Origin: Bacillus sp. RAR_GA_16
Lineage (GTDB): Bacteria; Bacillota; Bacilli; Bacillales; Guptibacillaceae
DNA: 64,000 bases
Reading direction: 5' to 3'
Assembly (NCBI RefSeq): GCF_020165985.1
Contig: NZ_JAIUKZ010000001.1
Coordinates: forward strand, 186,001-250,000
The notes beneath the pieces were generated by a model. It was not told where the DNA came from. It ran no database searches and saw only the letters and a program-made list of their open reading frames with translations. Below are positions 36,111-44,247 of this stretch, piece after piece. The stretch's first letter is position 1; each line of letters opens with the position of its first letter. The translations under genes were made by a program, and so were the position numbers.

Positions 36111-37568
36111 ATGGCTAACACATATACAAAGCAATTTATTAACGGTGAATGGGTTAACGGTTCTAGTGACAAAACTGTAACAAATTATAATCCATTTTCC
36201 GGCGAGGAAATTTTCACATTAAACTCTGCATCGGAAGAAGATCTTGATAAAGCTTACAAAACGGCAAAAGAAGCACAGAAATCCTGGGCACAAACAACGC
36301 CAGGCAAGCGTCAGCAAATTCTTGATAAAGTAGCGGCGCTTATGACCGAACGAAAAGAAGAAATCATCGATTGGCTAGTGAAAGAATCAGGAAGTACAAA
36401 AATCAAAGCGAATGTTGAATGGGCGGCCGCCACTCGTGTTGTAAAAGAATCGGCCTCCTTCCCGTATCGCATGAAAGGACAAATTGCGCCTTCTGATACG
36501 CCAGGGAAAGAAAACCGTATTTATAAAAGTGCAAAAGGCGTTATCGGCGTCATCGGACCGTGGAACTTCCCGCTTCACCTTTCCATGCGTTCGGTAGCTC
36601 CAGCCATCGCAACAGGGAACACAGTCGTTCTAAAACCAGCATCTGAAACGCCTGTTACAGCAGGGTTCCTCATCGCTGAACTGTTTGAAGAAGCTGGGCT
36701 TCCGAAAGGCGTCCTAAACGTTGTAGCCGGACGCGGATCTGAAATTGGCGATGCGTTCGTCACTCACCCCATTCCGAAGCTGATTTCCTTCACAGGTTCA
36801 ACTGAAGTTGGCCAACATATCGGTGAGCTTGCTGGTAAGAACATTAAAGAAACGGCGCTCGAACTCGGCGGTAACAATGTGTTTATCGTGCTTGATGATG
36901 CGGATATTGATCAGGCTGCAGAATCTGCTGCTTTCGGTAAGTTCTTGCACCAGGGTCAAATTTGTATGGCGATTAATCGCATTATTGTGCATGAAAGCAT
37001 TCACGACAAATTTGTGGAAGCATTTAAAGAAAAAGTGGCGTCTCTTCAAGTTGGTGACCCGTCTGACGCGAAAACAGCCGTTGGTCCACTGATCAACAAA
37101 GATGCCGTTGAGCGTATTCAAGAATCACTTAACGCTTCATTAGAGCAAGGCGCTGAGAAAATTCTCGGTGGCGAAGTGGAAGGAAACGTGATGCATCCGG
37201 TTATCCTAACGAATGTCACAAACGACATGCCGATCGCGAAAGACGAAATCTTCGGTGCTGTTGCCCCAATCCTTAAATTCAGCACGGTAGATGAAGCGAT
37301 TGAAATTGCAAACGGCTCTCCTTATGGCCTTAGTGGATCCGTTCACTCTCGCGACTTAAACCGCGGAGTACAGGTAGCTCAGCAAATTGAAACAGGCATG
37401 GTACACATTAACGACCAGCCTGTAAACGATGAAGCACACATGGCCTTTGGCGGTGAAAAAGAGTCTGGTCTTGGCCGCTTTGGTGGCGAATGGGCACTCG
37501 ATAAATTTACAACGGTAAAATGGATTTCCGTTCAGCAAGAACGTCGTCAATATCCATTTTTCCAATAA
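36111..37568 (+). CDS. NAD(P)-dependent aldehyde dehydrogenase (aromatic-aldehyde type, YfmT-like)
   Basis: 485 residues. The Rossmann-type GVIGVIGPWNFPLHLSMRSVAPAIATGNTVVLKPASETP, the ETALELGGNN motif with catalytic Glu near residue 250 and HQGQICMAINR with the catalytic Cys near residue 285 show an active aldehyde dehydrogenase. Overall pattern is like benzaldehyde/vanillin dehydrogenases such as B. subtilis YfmT. It is monocistronic, behind a sigma-B-like promoter and followed by a strong terminator, suggesting stress detoxification. Substrate is inferred. Confidence 0.9.
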   Translation: MANTYTKQFINGEWVNGSSDKTVTNYNPFSGEEIFTLNSASEEDLDKAYKTAKEAQKSWAQTTPGKRQQILDKVAALMTERKEEIIDWLVKESGSTKIKANVEWAAATRVVKESASFPYRMKGQIAPSDTPGKENRIYKSAKGVIGVIGPWNFPLHLSMRSVAPAIATGNTVVLKPASETPVTAGFLIAELFEEAGLPKGVLNVVAGRGSEIGDAFVTHPIPKLISFTGSTEVGQHIGELAGKNIKETALELGGNNVFIVLDDADIDQAAESAAFGKFLHQGQICMAINRIIVHESIHDKFVEAFKEKVASLQVGDPSDAKTAVGPLINKDAVERIQESLNASLEQGAEKILGGEVEGNVMHPVILTNVTNDMPIAKDEIFGAVAPILKFSTVDEAIEIANGSPYGLSGSVHSRDLNRGVQVAQQIETGMVHINDQPVNDEAHMAFGGEKESGLGRFGGEWALDKFTTVKWISVQQERRQYPFFQ

Positions 37569-37575
37569 GTAGTTG

Positions 37576-37605
37576 AAAGCCCTCGATTCATTCGAGGGCT
37601 TTTTT
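37576..37605 (+). terminator. Terminator after the aldehyde dehydrogenase gene
   Basis: Arms AAAGCCCTCGA and TCGAGGGCTTT with a TTCAT loop and following T-run, 8 nt after the stop codon. Confidence 0.9.
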
Positions 37606-37719
37606 AGTCCGCTAGCCGAATGGGTTACCCGGGAAATAGTGGGAGAATACTTAAACGGCTATTTTGTTGCTTTTTATTTTCATTTTTGAAAAAATAGATA
37701 GAGAGAAGGAGATGGGAGC

Positions 37720-38232
37720 ATGATTGAAGTTCGTGAAGAGAAAGGACAGGATCATGAGGAAGTCTCAACCATTTTACGAAAAGCGTTTGATGGAGAAGAT
37801 GAGGTCAAGTTAGTCAGTGAGATTCGAGAGTCTACGCACTTTATTCCTGAGCTCTCCCTTGTTGCGCTACATCATCGACGTGATCCAGTCGGTTACATTC
37901 TTTTTAGTGAGATCACCATTTCTACAGAAAAAGAAAACCTCACGTCTCTTGCGCTAGCTCCTGTCGCAGTGGTTCCCGAATTACAGGGAGAAGGCGTTGG
38001 GAGCCTGTTGATCAAAGATGGCCTGATGCGAGCGACTTCGCTTGGCTATCGTCACGTCGTCGTCCTTGGTCACAAAGAATATTACCCGCGATTCGGTTTC
38101 GTCCCTGCTTCAGAGCAGAACCTTTCTGGCCCATTTGATGCAGGAGATGCATTCATGGTGAAAGAACTTAAGAAAGACGCACTGAAAGATGTTAGCGGAG
38201 AAGTGATTTATCCGAAAGCGTTTGGCGTGTAA
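37720..38232 (+). CDS. GNAT family N-acetyltransferase (YhbS-like)
   Basis: 170 residues. The acetyl-CoA site LALAPVAVVPELQGEGVGSLLIKDGL is near residues 87-112, followed by VVLGHKEYYPRFGFVPASE, the pattern of the YhbS-type subfamily. Substrate unknown. AGGAG precedes the ATG, and a bidirectional terminator follows. Confidence 0.88.
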   Translation: MIEVREEKGQDHEEVSTILRKAFDGEDEVKLVSEIRESTHFIPELSLVALHHRRDPVGYILFSEITISTEKENLTSLALAPVAVVPELQGEGVGSLLIKDGLMRATSLGYRHVVVLGHKEYYPRFGFVPASEQNLSGPFDAGDAFMVKELKKDALKDVSGEVIYPKAFGV

Positions 38233-38238
38233 GGCATA

Positions 38239-38267
38239 CAAAAAGCCGCATATCTGCGGCTTTTTGT
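38239..38267. terminator. Bidirectional terminator between the GNAT gene and the YwdI-like gene
   Basis: Arms AAAAGCCGCA and TGCGGCTTTT with a TATC loop lie between two convergent genes, with T or A runs on both sides. Confidence 0.88.
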
Positions 38268-38560
38268 TAAAAATCAAATATGGAATCTTCGTTCGCATCA
38301 TCGTCTTTCATCGGTTTAGAAGACAGAGATTGTTGAACCGGCGCGGCCACCTGTTGTTGAAGTGGTCTGGCTGATGGTGCTACAGGCTTCGATCGACTGC
38401 TTCCCGATGCCTGAAGGAGCATGTCGCAATACGTTTTAATGGCAATAAGCTCTTCGCGAATGCCGTCAACGTCAGCATCATTTTCTTCAACATTATACGT
38501 AAGCTGCTTCATTCGTGCATTCATTTGCTGAATCAGCTGATCAATTGGGATATCTTTCAT
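38267..38560 (-). CDS. YwdI family protein (DUF5327)
   Basis: 97 residues. An N-terminal helical segment (IPIDQLIQQMNARMKQL then IREELIAIKTYCDMLLQA) matches the small YwdI-type proteins, followed by a Ser/Pro/Gln-rich linker and the acidic tail ANEDSIFDF. Function unknown. AAGGAG lies just before the ATG. Confidence 0.7.
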   Translation of the reverse strand: MKDIPIDQLIQQMNARMKQLTYNVEENDADVDGIREELIAIKTYCDMLLQASGSSRSKPVAPSARPLQQQVAAPVQQSLSSKPMKDDDANEDSIFDF

Positions 38561-38652
38561 TTTAGTTAACTCCTTTAGTGAAGGATCTTATGTCCCTAGT
38601 GTACCAAACTACAAACCAAATGAAAAAAATGAATTGAGAAGGAGATTAAACA

Positions 38653-39201
38653 ATGAATACTCTTCAAGAAGCTCTGAAATTTAATGAGGAATTTGTCAAA
38701 AACAAAGAATACGTCTCATATGAAACAACGGGTTTGCCAGATAAAAAAGTTGTCATTCTTTCTTGTATGGACACGCGTCTTGTTGAACTTCTTCCACGCG
38801 CGATGAATTTAAAAAATGGTGACGTGAAAATGGTTAAAAACGCTGGCGCTATCGTGACGCATCCGTTTGACAGCGTTGTGCGCAGTATTCTTGTTGCCGT
38901 ATATGAACTTCAGGCGGAAGAAGTATGGGTCATCGGCCACCATGATTGTGGAATGGGGAAAGTGAAGCCAGATGCGTTGCGACATAAAATCGAAGAGAGT
39001 GTAACGAAAGATGTCGTGTCTACTATGGAACACGCTGGCATCGACCTTGATTCGTGGCTTGAAGGATTTACAACCGTACAAGACGGCGTTCGTAACAGCG
39101 TGTCGATCCTTCAAAACCATCCACTTCTTCCAAAAGATCTTCCTGTTCATGGACTTGTTATTGATCCTGCAACTGGAAAATTAGATCAAGTAACTGAATA
39201 A
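38653..39201 (+). CDS. Beta-carbonic anhydrase
   Basis: 182 residues. Zinc ligands are visible in SCMDTR (Cys near 38, Asp near 40) and GHHDCGM (His near 97, Cys near 100). VKNAGAIVTHPFDSVVRSILVAVYEL is the family core. It interconverts CO2 and bicarbonate in the cytosol and resembles the short Bacillus YtiB-type enzymes. It is monocistronic with a strong terminator. Confidence 0.92.
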   Translation: MNTLQEALKFNEEFVKNKEYVSYETTGLPDKKVVILSCMDTRLVELLPRAMNLKNGDVKMVKNAGAIVTHPFDSVVRSILVAVYELQAEEVWVIGHHDCGMGKVKPDALRHKIEESVTKDVVSTMEHAGIDLDSWLEGFTTVQDGVRNSVSILQNHPLLPKDLPVHGLVIDPATGKLDQVTE

Positions 39202-39205
39202 TTCT

Positions 39206-39240
39206 AAAAGCGCGCTTCTCGATGAGAAGCGCGCTTTTTT
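39206..39240. terminator. Bidirectional terminator after carbonic anhydrase
   Basis: Arms AAAAGCGCGCTTCTC and the complementary right arm with a GATG loop, followed by TTTTTT, lie between the convergent carbonic anhydrase and DJ-1-like genes. Confidence 0.92.
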
Positions 39241-39243
39241 AGA

Positions 39244-39765
39244 CTATTTCGCTAAAACATCAGCAAAAGCTTTTCCGTACTGTGGAAGATCCGGCGGACG
39301 TCGGGCAGATACGAGATGTCCGTCGACCACAACAGGCTCATCAATCCACGTTGCACCTGCATTTTCCATGTCATCACGAATTCCCGGGGTGCTCGTTACT
39401 TTCTTTCCTTCTAGCACCTTCGCAGAAATCAGCACCCATCCGGCGTGGCAAATCTGGCCGATTGGTTTTTTGTTTTCTTCCATATGTTGAACCATTTTCA
39501 ATACTTCCGGGAAACGACGAATTTTGTCAGGAGCCCATCCCCCAGGAACGAGAATCGCATCGTAATCAGCAGGGTTAATGTCTTCATAAGCATAGTCGGA
39601 AACGACCGGTACGCCATATTTCCCAACATATTTCTCTCCTGCCTTCTCACCTACGTAATGAACCGTTGCCCCTTCCTCGATCAGGCGATAGTAAGGGTAT
39701 GTGAGCTCAAGATCTTCAAATTCATGATGTACGAGACTAATGACTTTCTTATTTTCTAAACGCAT
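39244..39765 (-). CDS. DJ-1/PfpI family protein (type 1 glutamine amidotransferase-like)
   Basis: 173 residues. YDAILVPGGWAPDKIRRFPEVLKMVQHM, then the nucleophile elbow GQICHAGWVLISA with the active Cys, and TSTPGIRDDMENAGATWIDEPVVVDGHLVSARRPPDLPQYGKA are typical of PfpI/YfkM-like general stress proteins. The ATG at 39765 follows GGAGGTGG; the longer frame to 39822 adds an unconserved N-terminus. Possible protease, deglycase or chaperone; the activity is not settled. Confidence 0.88.
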   Translation of the reverse strand: MRLENKKVISLVHHEFEDLELTYPYYRLIEEGATVHYVGEKAGEKYVGKYGVPVVSDYAYEDINPADYDAILVPGGWAPDKIRRFPEVLKMVQHMEENKKPIGQICHAGWVLISAKVLEGKKVTSTPGIRDDMENAGATWIDEPVVVDGHLVSARRPPDLPQYGKAFADVLAK

Positions 39766-39917
39766 ACTTCCACCTCCACTTCTAACCTTAACCCATTTTT
39801 CGTCCAATTCAAAACGAATCACCTATTTCAGGATAGATCTCCCTTTTGAAGCATGTATTGTCTCGTATGGTCCTGTCCGTCTGGGAATACTAATGACAAG
39901 GTAAAGGAGAGATAACG

Positions 39918-40742
39918 ATGGATGTTGGTCTTTTACTGGAATATGGTTGGGTGCTTCTCGTTTTAATCGGACTTGAAGGGGTGCTAGCTGCAGACAACGC
40001 CCTCGTCATGGCCATTATGGTCAAGCACCTTGATCCACAAAAACGTAAAAAAGCGTTGTTTTATGGACTTGGTGGAGCTTTTGTTTTTCGCTTTGGCTCT
40101 CTCTTTATCATTTCTTTTCTCGTCGATATTTGGCAGGTACAGGCGATTGGCGCCATTTACCTGTTGTTTCTCAGTTTAAATCACCTTGTGAAAAAGTTTT
40201 TCCTAAGCGATCGTAAAGAAAGCAAAAAGGAAAAGGAGCCAACACAGGGAGCTGGCTTTTGGACAACCGTTTTAAAAGTTGAGCTGGCTGACATTGCGTT
40301 TGCAGTGGATTCCATTTTAGCCGCTGTTGCGTTAGCCTTAACGCTTCCAAATACAAATTTACCTAAAATTGGTGGCATGGATGGCGGTCAATTCCTTGTG
40401 ATTTTAACCGGCGGTATTGTTGGGCTTATTATTATGCGATTCGCTGCAAATTATTTTGTGAAGCTTTTGCATCGTAAGCCTGGTTTAGAAACCGCAGCAT
40501 TTGCGATTGTCGGCTGGGTTGGGGTGAAGCTTGCTGTCTATACCCTTGCGCATCCAAACCTCGGTATCCTTGCAGAAGATTTCCCGAAAGAACCTGCGTG
40601 GAAAATTACGTTCTGGGGTGTTCTTGTTGCCATTGCCCTTGGCGGCTGGTTTTTATCATCAGAACGAAAGGAAACAGATCGAGAAGACGAGAACGAAGAT
40701 ACGCTTGAAGAGGAAAATGATGAAGCGAATGATTTTTCATAA
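39918..40742 (+). CDS. TerC family integral membrane protein (probable metal exporter)
   Basis: 274 residues with about seven transmembrane helices. The TerC motifs GLEGVLAADNALVMAIMVKHLD and VELADIAFAVDSILAAVAL each carry the acidic residues thought to bind metal. B. subtilis relatives export Mn2+ and help metalate exported proteins. The C-terminus is a highly acidic tail. I looked for a yybP-ykoY manganese riboswitch in the 95-nt upstream gap and saw no evidence of one. Confidence 0.9.
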   Translation: MDVGLLLEYGWVLLVLIGLEGVLAADNALVMAIMVKHLDPQKRKKALFYGLGGAFVFRFGSLFIISFLVDIWQVQAIGAIYLLFLSLNHLVKKFFLSDRKESKKEKEPTQGAGFWTTVLKVELADIAFAVDSILAAVALALTLPNTNLPKIGGMDGGQFLVILTGGIVGLIIMRFAANYFVKLLHRKPGLETAAFAIVGWVGVKLAVYTLAHPNLGILAEDFPKEPAWKITFWGVLVAIALGGWFLSSERKETDREDENEDTLEEENDEANDFS

Positions 40743-40775
40743 TAAACAACAGGTGCCAAGGCACCTGTTGTTTAT
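40742..40775. terminator. Bidirectional terminator between terC-like and DUF1499 genes
   Basis: A 16-bp stem with arms ATAAACAACAGGTGCC and its complement, starting at the last base of the terC-like stop codon and ending inside the DUF1499 stop region. Confidence 0.8.
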
Positions 40776-41152
40776 CGTTTCTGAAACTCTTCTTTAATTT
40801 CATTCATCCGCTTTTTATTAACGCCCATATCCGAATAGCCTGTCCGAGAAGCGGATCGAAAATGCACCATTTCGCTCGCGGTATCAATGTAAAATTCAAT
40901 ATCGTCAACAAACTTAAACAGCTTTGATTTTTCCTCCGCTCGTAGGTAGTGTGTTCCCTCTTCGACAATTTCTGTTCGTTTCCGATTCGTTAGTATCGTT
41001 TTTAATTTAGCGAGAGCCTCGTCTGCGGTTCCTTTATACGGGATCGGTTTCATGCCGTGCTTTTCGTCATTGCTTTGACTCAATACGCAGTTTGGTTTAT
41101 CTGGGCAGGGAGCTAACTTCCCTTCTTTTACACCTAGTTGTTCTGAACTCAC
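40772..41152 (-). CDS. DUF1499 family protein
   Basis: 126 residues. LAPCPDKPNCVLSQSNDEKHGMKPIPY near the N-terminus and LFKFVDDIEFYIDTASEMVHFRSASRTGYSDMGVNKKRMNEIKEEF are the DUF1499 hallmarks. Function unknown; the family is widespread in bacteria and plastids. It is convergent with the terC-like gene. Confidence 0.88.
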   Translation of the reverse strand: MSSEQLGVKEGKLAPCPDKPNCVLSQSNDEKHGMKPIPYKGTADEALAKLKTILTNRKRTEIVEEGTHYLRAEEKSKLFKFVDDIEFYIDTASEMVHFRSASRTGYSDMGVNKKRMNEIKEEFQKR

Positions 41153-41269
41153 GTCAATCGCCTCCTGAAATCTTTTTTCTATTCTACCTATACCCTATCA
41201 CTGAAGCATTTGAACTTATTATGCCTGACAATGTGTGAAAAAAGCAGCACATTGATGTGCAAATTTATC

Positions 41270-41295
41270 GTTTAGAACGTTCAGAAAGCGTGAAT
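41270..41295 (+). promoter_or_regulatory. Candidate sigma-B promoter of the YflT-like gene
   Basis: GTTTAG (41270-41275), 14 nt, then GTGAAT (41290-41295). Both boxes differ from the sigma-B consensus by about one base. B. subtilis yflT is a known sigma-B general stress gene, which supports the call. Confidence 0.5.
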
Positions 41296-41348
41296 AGTAC
41301 TTCTGTGATCAAAAAAACAGGATTTTAATCTTTGAAGGAGGCAATATT

Positions 41349-41696
41349 GTGAGTAGACCAGTGGTACGTGAATATCAGAATGACGAGAAACTAAAAAGTG
41401 ATATCGAGGAGCTAAGCAATATCGGCGTCTCAAAAGATGACATCTACGTGCTTTCCCATGATGACGACCGCACAGAGCGCGTTGCAGACGGCGTTGATGC
41501 AAACACAATCGGCAAAAAAGAAATGGGACTTAGCAGCTTGAAGAACGTATTTAGTAAAAAAGGCGACGAACTGCGCAGCAAAATGCAGGAAATCGGGTTT
41601 TCGAAAGAAGAATCAGAACGTTACGAAGAAGAAATGGATAAAGGTAAGATTTTCATGTTTGTAACGGATACAGATAAAGTGACGAATTGGAAGTAA
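41349..41696 (+). CDS. General stress protein, YflT/GSP17M family
   Basis: 115 residues starting at a GTG behind AAGGAGG. PVVREYQNDEKLKSDIEELSNIGVSKDDIYVLSHDDDRTERVADGV and GFSKEESERYEEEMDKGKIFMFV are the heat-induced stress protein YflT pattern. A small, acidic cytosolic protein of unknown mechanism. A sigma-B-like promoter precedes it and a strong terminator follows. Confidence 0.87.
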   Translation: MSRPVVREYQNDEKLKSDIEELSNIGVSKDDIYVLSHDDDRTERVADGVDANTIGKKEMGLSSLKNVFSKKGDELRSKMQEIGFSKEESERYEEEMDKGKIFMFVTDTDKVTNWK

Positions 41697-41704
41697 GGAA
41701 TAAG

Positions 41705-41745
41705 CAAAAGCCGCTGATTAGGTGATGAATCAGCGGCTTTTTTGC
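41705..41745 (+). terminator. Terminator after the YflT-like gene
   Basis: Arms AAAAGCCGCTGATT and AATCAGCGGCTTTT with an 8-nt loop and following T-run, 12 nt after the stop codon. Confidence 0.9.
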
Positions 41746-41755
41746 GGTGTTGTGG

Positions 41756-41791
41756 GCGGTGGGGGTCAGGCCCGAGCCTGACCCCCACCGC
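41756..41791. repeat. REP-like inverted repeat, 16-bp perfect arms
   Basis: Left arm GCGGTGGGGGTCAGGC (41756-41771) and its exact complement (41776-41791) around a CCGA loop, ending 2 nt before the stop codon of the C45 peptidase gene. The GGGGTC...GACCCC core is shared with the repeat at 43888-43913. GC content is far above the surroundings. REP elements of this kind are often mobilised by RAYT transposases; none is in this window. Confidence 0.75.
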
Positions 41792-41792
41792 T

Positions 41793-42779
41793 TTAAAGTG
41801 TTACACTTATATTCCTATTATTTATCGTGCCGCCATTGATCCAATCTTGAAAATGAACCGTAATCACTTCTTTCCCTCCTGCTATCACCGTTTTAAATAA
41901 GCGTTCTTTCGGGTTCATCATGACAGTATGAAGCGTTCCAAACAGATTGTCATAATCTCTAAAAAATAGGGAGGAAGCTGGATTTCTAAATTCATCAAAC
42001 CATCCCGTCATTTCAATAACCGGGTGATTTTCTAGATAGGTTAATCGTTGAATTGAGCTTTCTGATGCCCGAGGCGAGTTAGACTTTTGAAAATGATTTG
42101 TGCAATAAAGCGTTTCTCTACGTCTCACCTGGCTACCCGAAGGTCCAATTTCAACAACCGCTGATTGACCTGAAGCATCTGTTAGTGAGTAATTATACTC
42201 GTCAGCATGGGGCAAGTCTTTTAATAGGGTGATGGCTTCTTCCACCGTTCGGCATGTATCTAATACGATTCTCACGATAGTGCCCGCCATTAATCCTTTT
42301 TGATGAAAGCGCGTAGATACAAAATGAAGTCCCGCCGTAAGTCCATATTCATTCATCCCATCATGTAGCCCAATCCCAAACAAACTGTGACCGCACGTAG
42401 CATAGCATTCAGATGGCTGCCTTAAAATCAACCTACCATCATAGTAATCAGGACCAAAATCATAATTCCTCACATACCCTTGATTGGTCATGATTGCCGT
42501 ACATCCTAATCCTTCGAGCTTTGGTAAATCATATCCACTAAAAAGAGAGAGACCGTTACTAGGCGAGATGGCTAATGCTTTACTGATTCCTTCGATTTCA
42601 CCCAGTAGATGTGGAGCAAAGCGTTCATAAACAGTGCGGGCTTCCTCGATCTGAATCGGCTGAACAAACTCTTCACATCGCGTCTGTACAGCTTTCATTT
42701 GTTCATGAGCACCCACCCCTTCACCGATCTCAAAGGAAGAGCCACGATAAGACTCAATCGAAACCTTTAGATCACTCAC
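41793..42779 (-). CDS. C45 family autoproteolytic peptidase/acyltransferase-like hydrolase
   Basis: 328 residues. The segment EGLGCTAIMTNQG (Cys 93) gives the N-terminal nucleophile position of C45 Ntn-hydrolases (penicillin acyltransferase relatives); NYDFGPDYYDGRLILRQP, GMNEYGLTAGLHFV and EEAITLLKDLPHADEYNYSLTDASGQSAVVEIGP follow the family order. Cleavage before Cys 93 would mature it. Substrate unknown, probably an amide such as an acyl-peptide or acyl-homoserine-like compound. It overlaps the upstream sigma factor gene by 8 nt, implying co-translation. Confidence 0.85.
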   Translation of the reverse strand: MSDLKVSIESYRGSSFEIGEGVGAHEQMKAVQTRCEEFVQPIQIEEARTVYERFAPHLLGEIEGISKALAISPSNGLSLFSGYDLPKLEGLGCTAIMTNQGYVRNYDFGPDYYDGRLILRQPSECYATCGHSLFGIGLHDGMNEYGLTAGLHFVSTRFHQKGLMAGTIVRIVLDTCRTVEEAITLLKDLPHADEYNYSLTDASGQSAVVEIGPSGSQVRRRETLYCTNHFQKSNSPRASESSIQRLTYLENHPVIEMTGWFDEFRNPASSLFFRDYDNLFGTLHTVMMNPKERLFKTVIAGGKEVITVHFQDWINGGTINNRNISVTL

Positions 42780-43767
42780 TCTTTTTCTCCTTGTACACCT
42801 TTAACAATTCTTCCACAGAAATACCGTCAATCGTCATACCTTCTACTTCTGACTTCTCGATTTTCACACCTTTTAGGTTACAATCCGTCAGCGTGCTTCC
42901 ATGTAGATCACATTTTTCAAAAAGAAGCGGCATGTGCTGTTCTCTTCTTCCCGCTGCATGATGATCTTCTGGCGGAAGCCCAATATTTCGAAAAACTGCA
43001 CCACCCATTTGCGCATCCTCGATTTTAAGATCACTCAGATCAATATCTCGGAACGAAATGCCGCTCATGTTCATATTTTTAAATGTTGCTTCCACCATAT
43101 ATGCATCAGTAAAGATAGACTGCGCTAAGTTCGAATTCATGAAATTCGCGTTCGTTAACTCAACTTGATCGAATAAAGCACTGCGAAGACGCAGTTCTTT
43201 GAATACTTTCCGCTCAAATTCTTCCCCAACGCTTTGATCCTTCAGATTTTTCTCAACCAATTCACTCATCTCCTTTTTCAACGTTGCTCTAGCCCTTCGG
43301 ATTCGACTTTCGACGGCAGAGGTGGAACAGGTTAACATGGAAGCAATTTCTTGCATGGAATAGCCGCCCATGTAGTGAAGAACGACAGAAGTTCGAATGT
43401 CTACCTTTAATTCATACAGTGCTAGCCAAACAAGGTCGCTTGTTTCGGTTTCTTTCGTTTCAAGCAGCTGAAGTGCCTTTTCTTGAAAGGACCGTTCCAT
43501 CACCTGCACCATTCGCTTTCGCTTTCTTTTTAAATCTAAGCTTAAATTTCGCGCAATACTCGTTAACCAGCTTCCTAACTTCCCGGGAGCTTCAAGCGTG
43601 TGGCGCTTTAAGTAGGCTTTTATGAACGCTTCTTGCGCTACGTCCTGGGCAAGATGATAGTCTCCAAGAACGCTATAGGAAACGGCATAGAGCGCGTTCG
43701 AGTATCGGTTTATCACCTCACGGAAACCTTCTTCCGTCTTCCATTCAACTACCGGTTGCTTCAACAT
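42772..43767 (-). CDS. ECF-like sigma-70 factor with C-terminal pentapeptide-repeat-like domain
   Basis: 331 residues from the ATG at 43767 (GAGGTG upstream). Region 2 is YSNALYAVSYSVLGDYHLAQDVAQEAFIKAYLKRH followed by GSWLTSIARNLSLDLKRKRKR. Region 4 is LHYMGGYSMQEIASMLTCSTSAVESRIRRARATLKKEM. From about residue 195 the protein becomes a repeat with L/F every fifth residue (LTNANFMNSNLAQSIF, SGISFRDIDLSDLKIEDAQ, LHGSTLTDCNLKG), like pentapeptide repeats that fold as a right-handed beta-helix. The tail may replace an anti-sigma partner, as in other ECFs with C-terminal extensions (inference). It overlaps the C45 gene. Confidence 0.85.
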   Translation of the reverse strand: MLKQPVVEWKTEEGFREVINRYSNALYAVSYSVLGDYHLAQDVAQEAFIKAYLKRHTLEAPGKLGSWLTSIARNLSLDLKRKRKRMVQVMERSFQEKALQLLETKETETSDLVWLALYELKVDIRTSVVLHYMGGYSMQEIASMLTCSTSAVESRIRRARATLKKEMSELVEKNLKDQSVGEEFERKVFKELRLRSALFDQVELTNANFMNSNLAQSIFTDAYMVEATFKNMNMSGISFRDIDLSDLKIEDAQMGGAVFRNIGLPPEDHHAAGRREQHMPLLFEKCDLHGSTLTDCNLKGVKIEKSEVEGMTIDGISVEELLKVYKEKKSE

Positions 43768-43887
43768 GTTCACCTCACTAGAGCTTTCACTTATATAGAC
43801 GTTTCCCATGCATTGATTCCGTCAACAAACCGAAACTTTTTTCTTCTTTTTGGCTTTGTCTTTTCTAGGAGGACAAATGTATGTATA

Positions 43888-43913
43888 GGGGGTCAGAGAG
43901 GAGCCAGACCCCC
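43888..43913. repeat. REP-like inverted repeat upstream of the sigma factor gene
   Basis: GGGGGTC (43888-43894) and GACCCCC (43907-43913) form a hairpin with a 12-nt loop. The arms match the core of the repeat at 41756-41791 at the other end of the sigma/C45 gene pair. Confidence 0.6.
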
Positions 43914-43997
43914 CTCTAAAAAACTTGTTCTTCGCTCGTCTCTCACCGCATATATTTGTAGGGCAATAAAAATATTTCTTTCAAAGGGAGTGCTGAT

Positions 43998-44189
43998 ATG
44001 TTGGATCGAACATTGCTTTTCGTAGCCGCTATGATTGCTGGGTTTGCATTACTTCGTTTATCTGAAGCTGATTCATTCCTCGAGAGTCTTAATCCGGTCT
44101 TCGAAGTTGTTGGCTTTCTAGCAGCGCTGCTATTTGCACTTGTCTTGATCTACAAAGGCATCATGGCTATTCTACCCCGGAAAGCGTAA
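43998..44189 (+). CDS. Small membrane protein, 63 residues
   Basis: Two hydrophobic segments (TLLFVAAMIAGFALLRL and VFEVVGFLAALLFALVLIYKGIMAIL) separated by a short polar loop, with a basic C-terminus LPRKA. AAAGGGAG sits 8 nt before the ATG. I do not recognise a family. It follows a REP-like repeat and is followed by hairpins at 44182-44201 and 44215-44244. Confidence 0.6.
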   Translation: MLDRTLLFVAAMIAGFALLRLSEADSFLESLNPVFEVVGFLAALLFALVLIYKGIMAILPRKA

Positions 44190-44214
44190 GCGCTTTCCGC
44201 TCCTGAAAGAAACG

Positions 44215-44244
44215 AAAAGCGGGATCGCTATGATCCCGCTTTTT
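44215..44244. terminator. Bidirectional terminator between the small membrane protein gene and fumC
   Basis: Arms AAAAGCGGGATC and GATCCCGCTTTT around GCTAT, with T-run, between convergent genes. A second GGAAAGCG/CGCTTTCC hairpin overlaps the small gene's stop codon upstream. Confidence 0.88.
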
Positions 44245-44247
44245 GCA

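Noticed and set aside
39823-39917. yybP-ykoY manganese riboswitch before the TerC-family gene
   Set aside because: The gap to the previous start is short, and I could not find the conserved paired elements or a terminator hairpin.
44182-44201. Catabolite-responsive element at GGAAAGCG/CGCTTTCC
   Set aside because: It overlaps a stop codon at the 3' end of a gene and lies next to a terminator, so a hairpin role is more likely than an operator.
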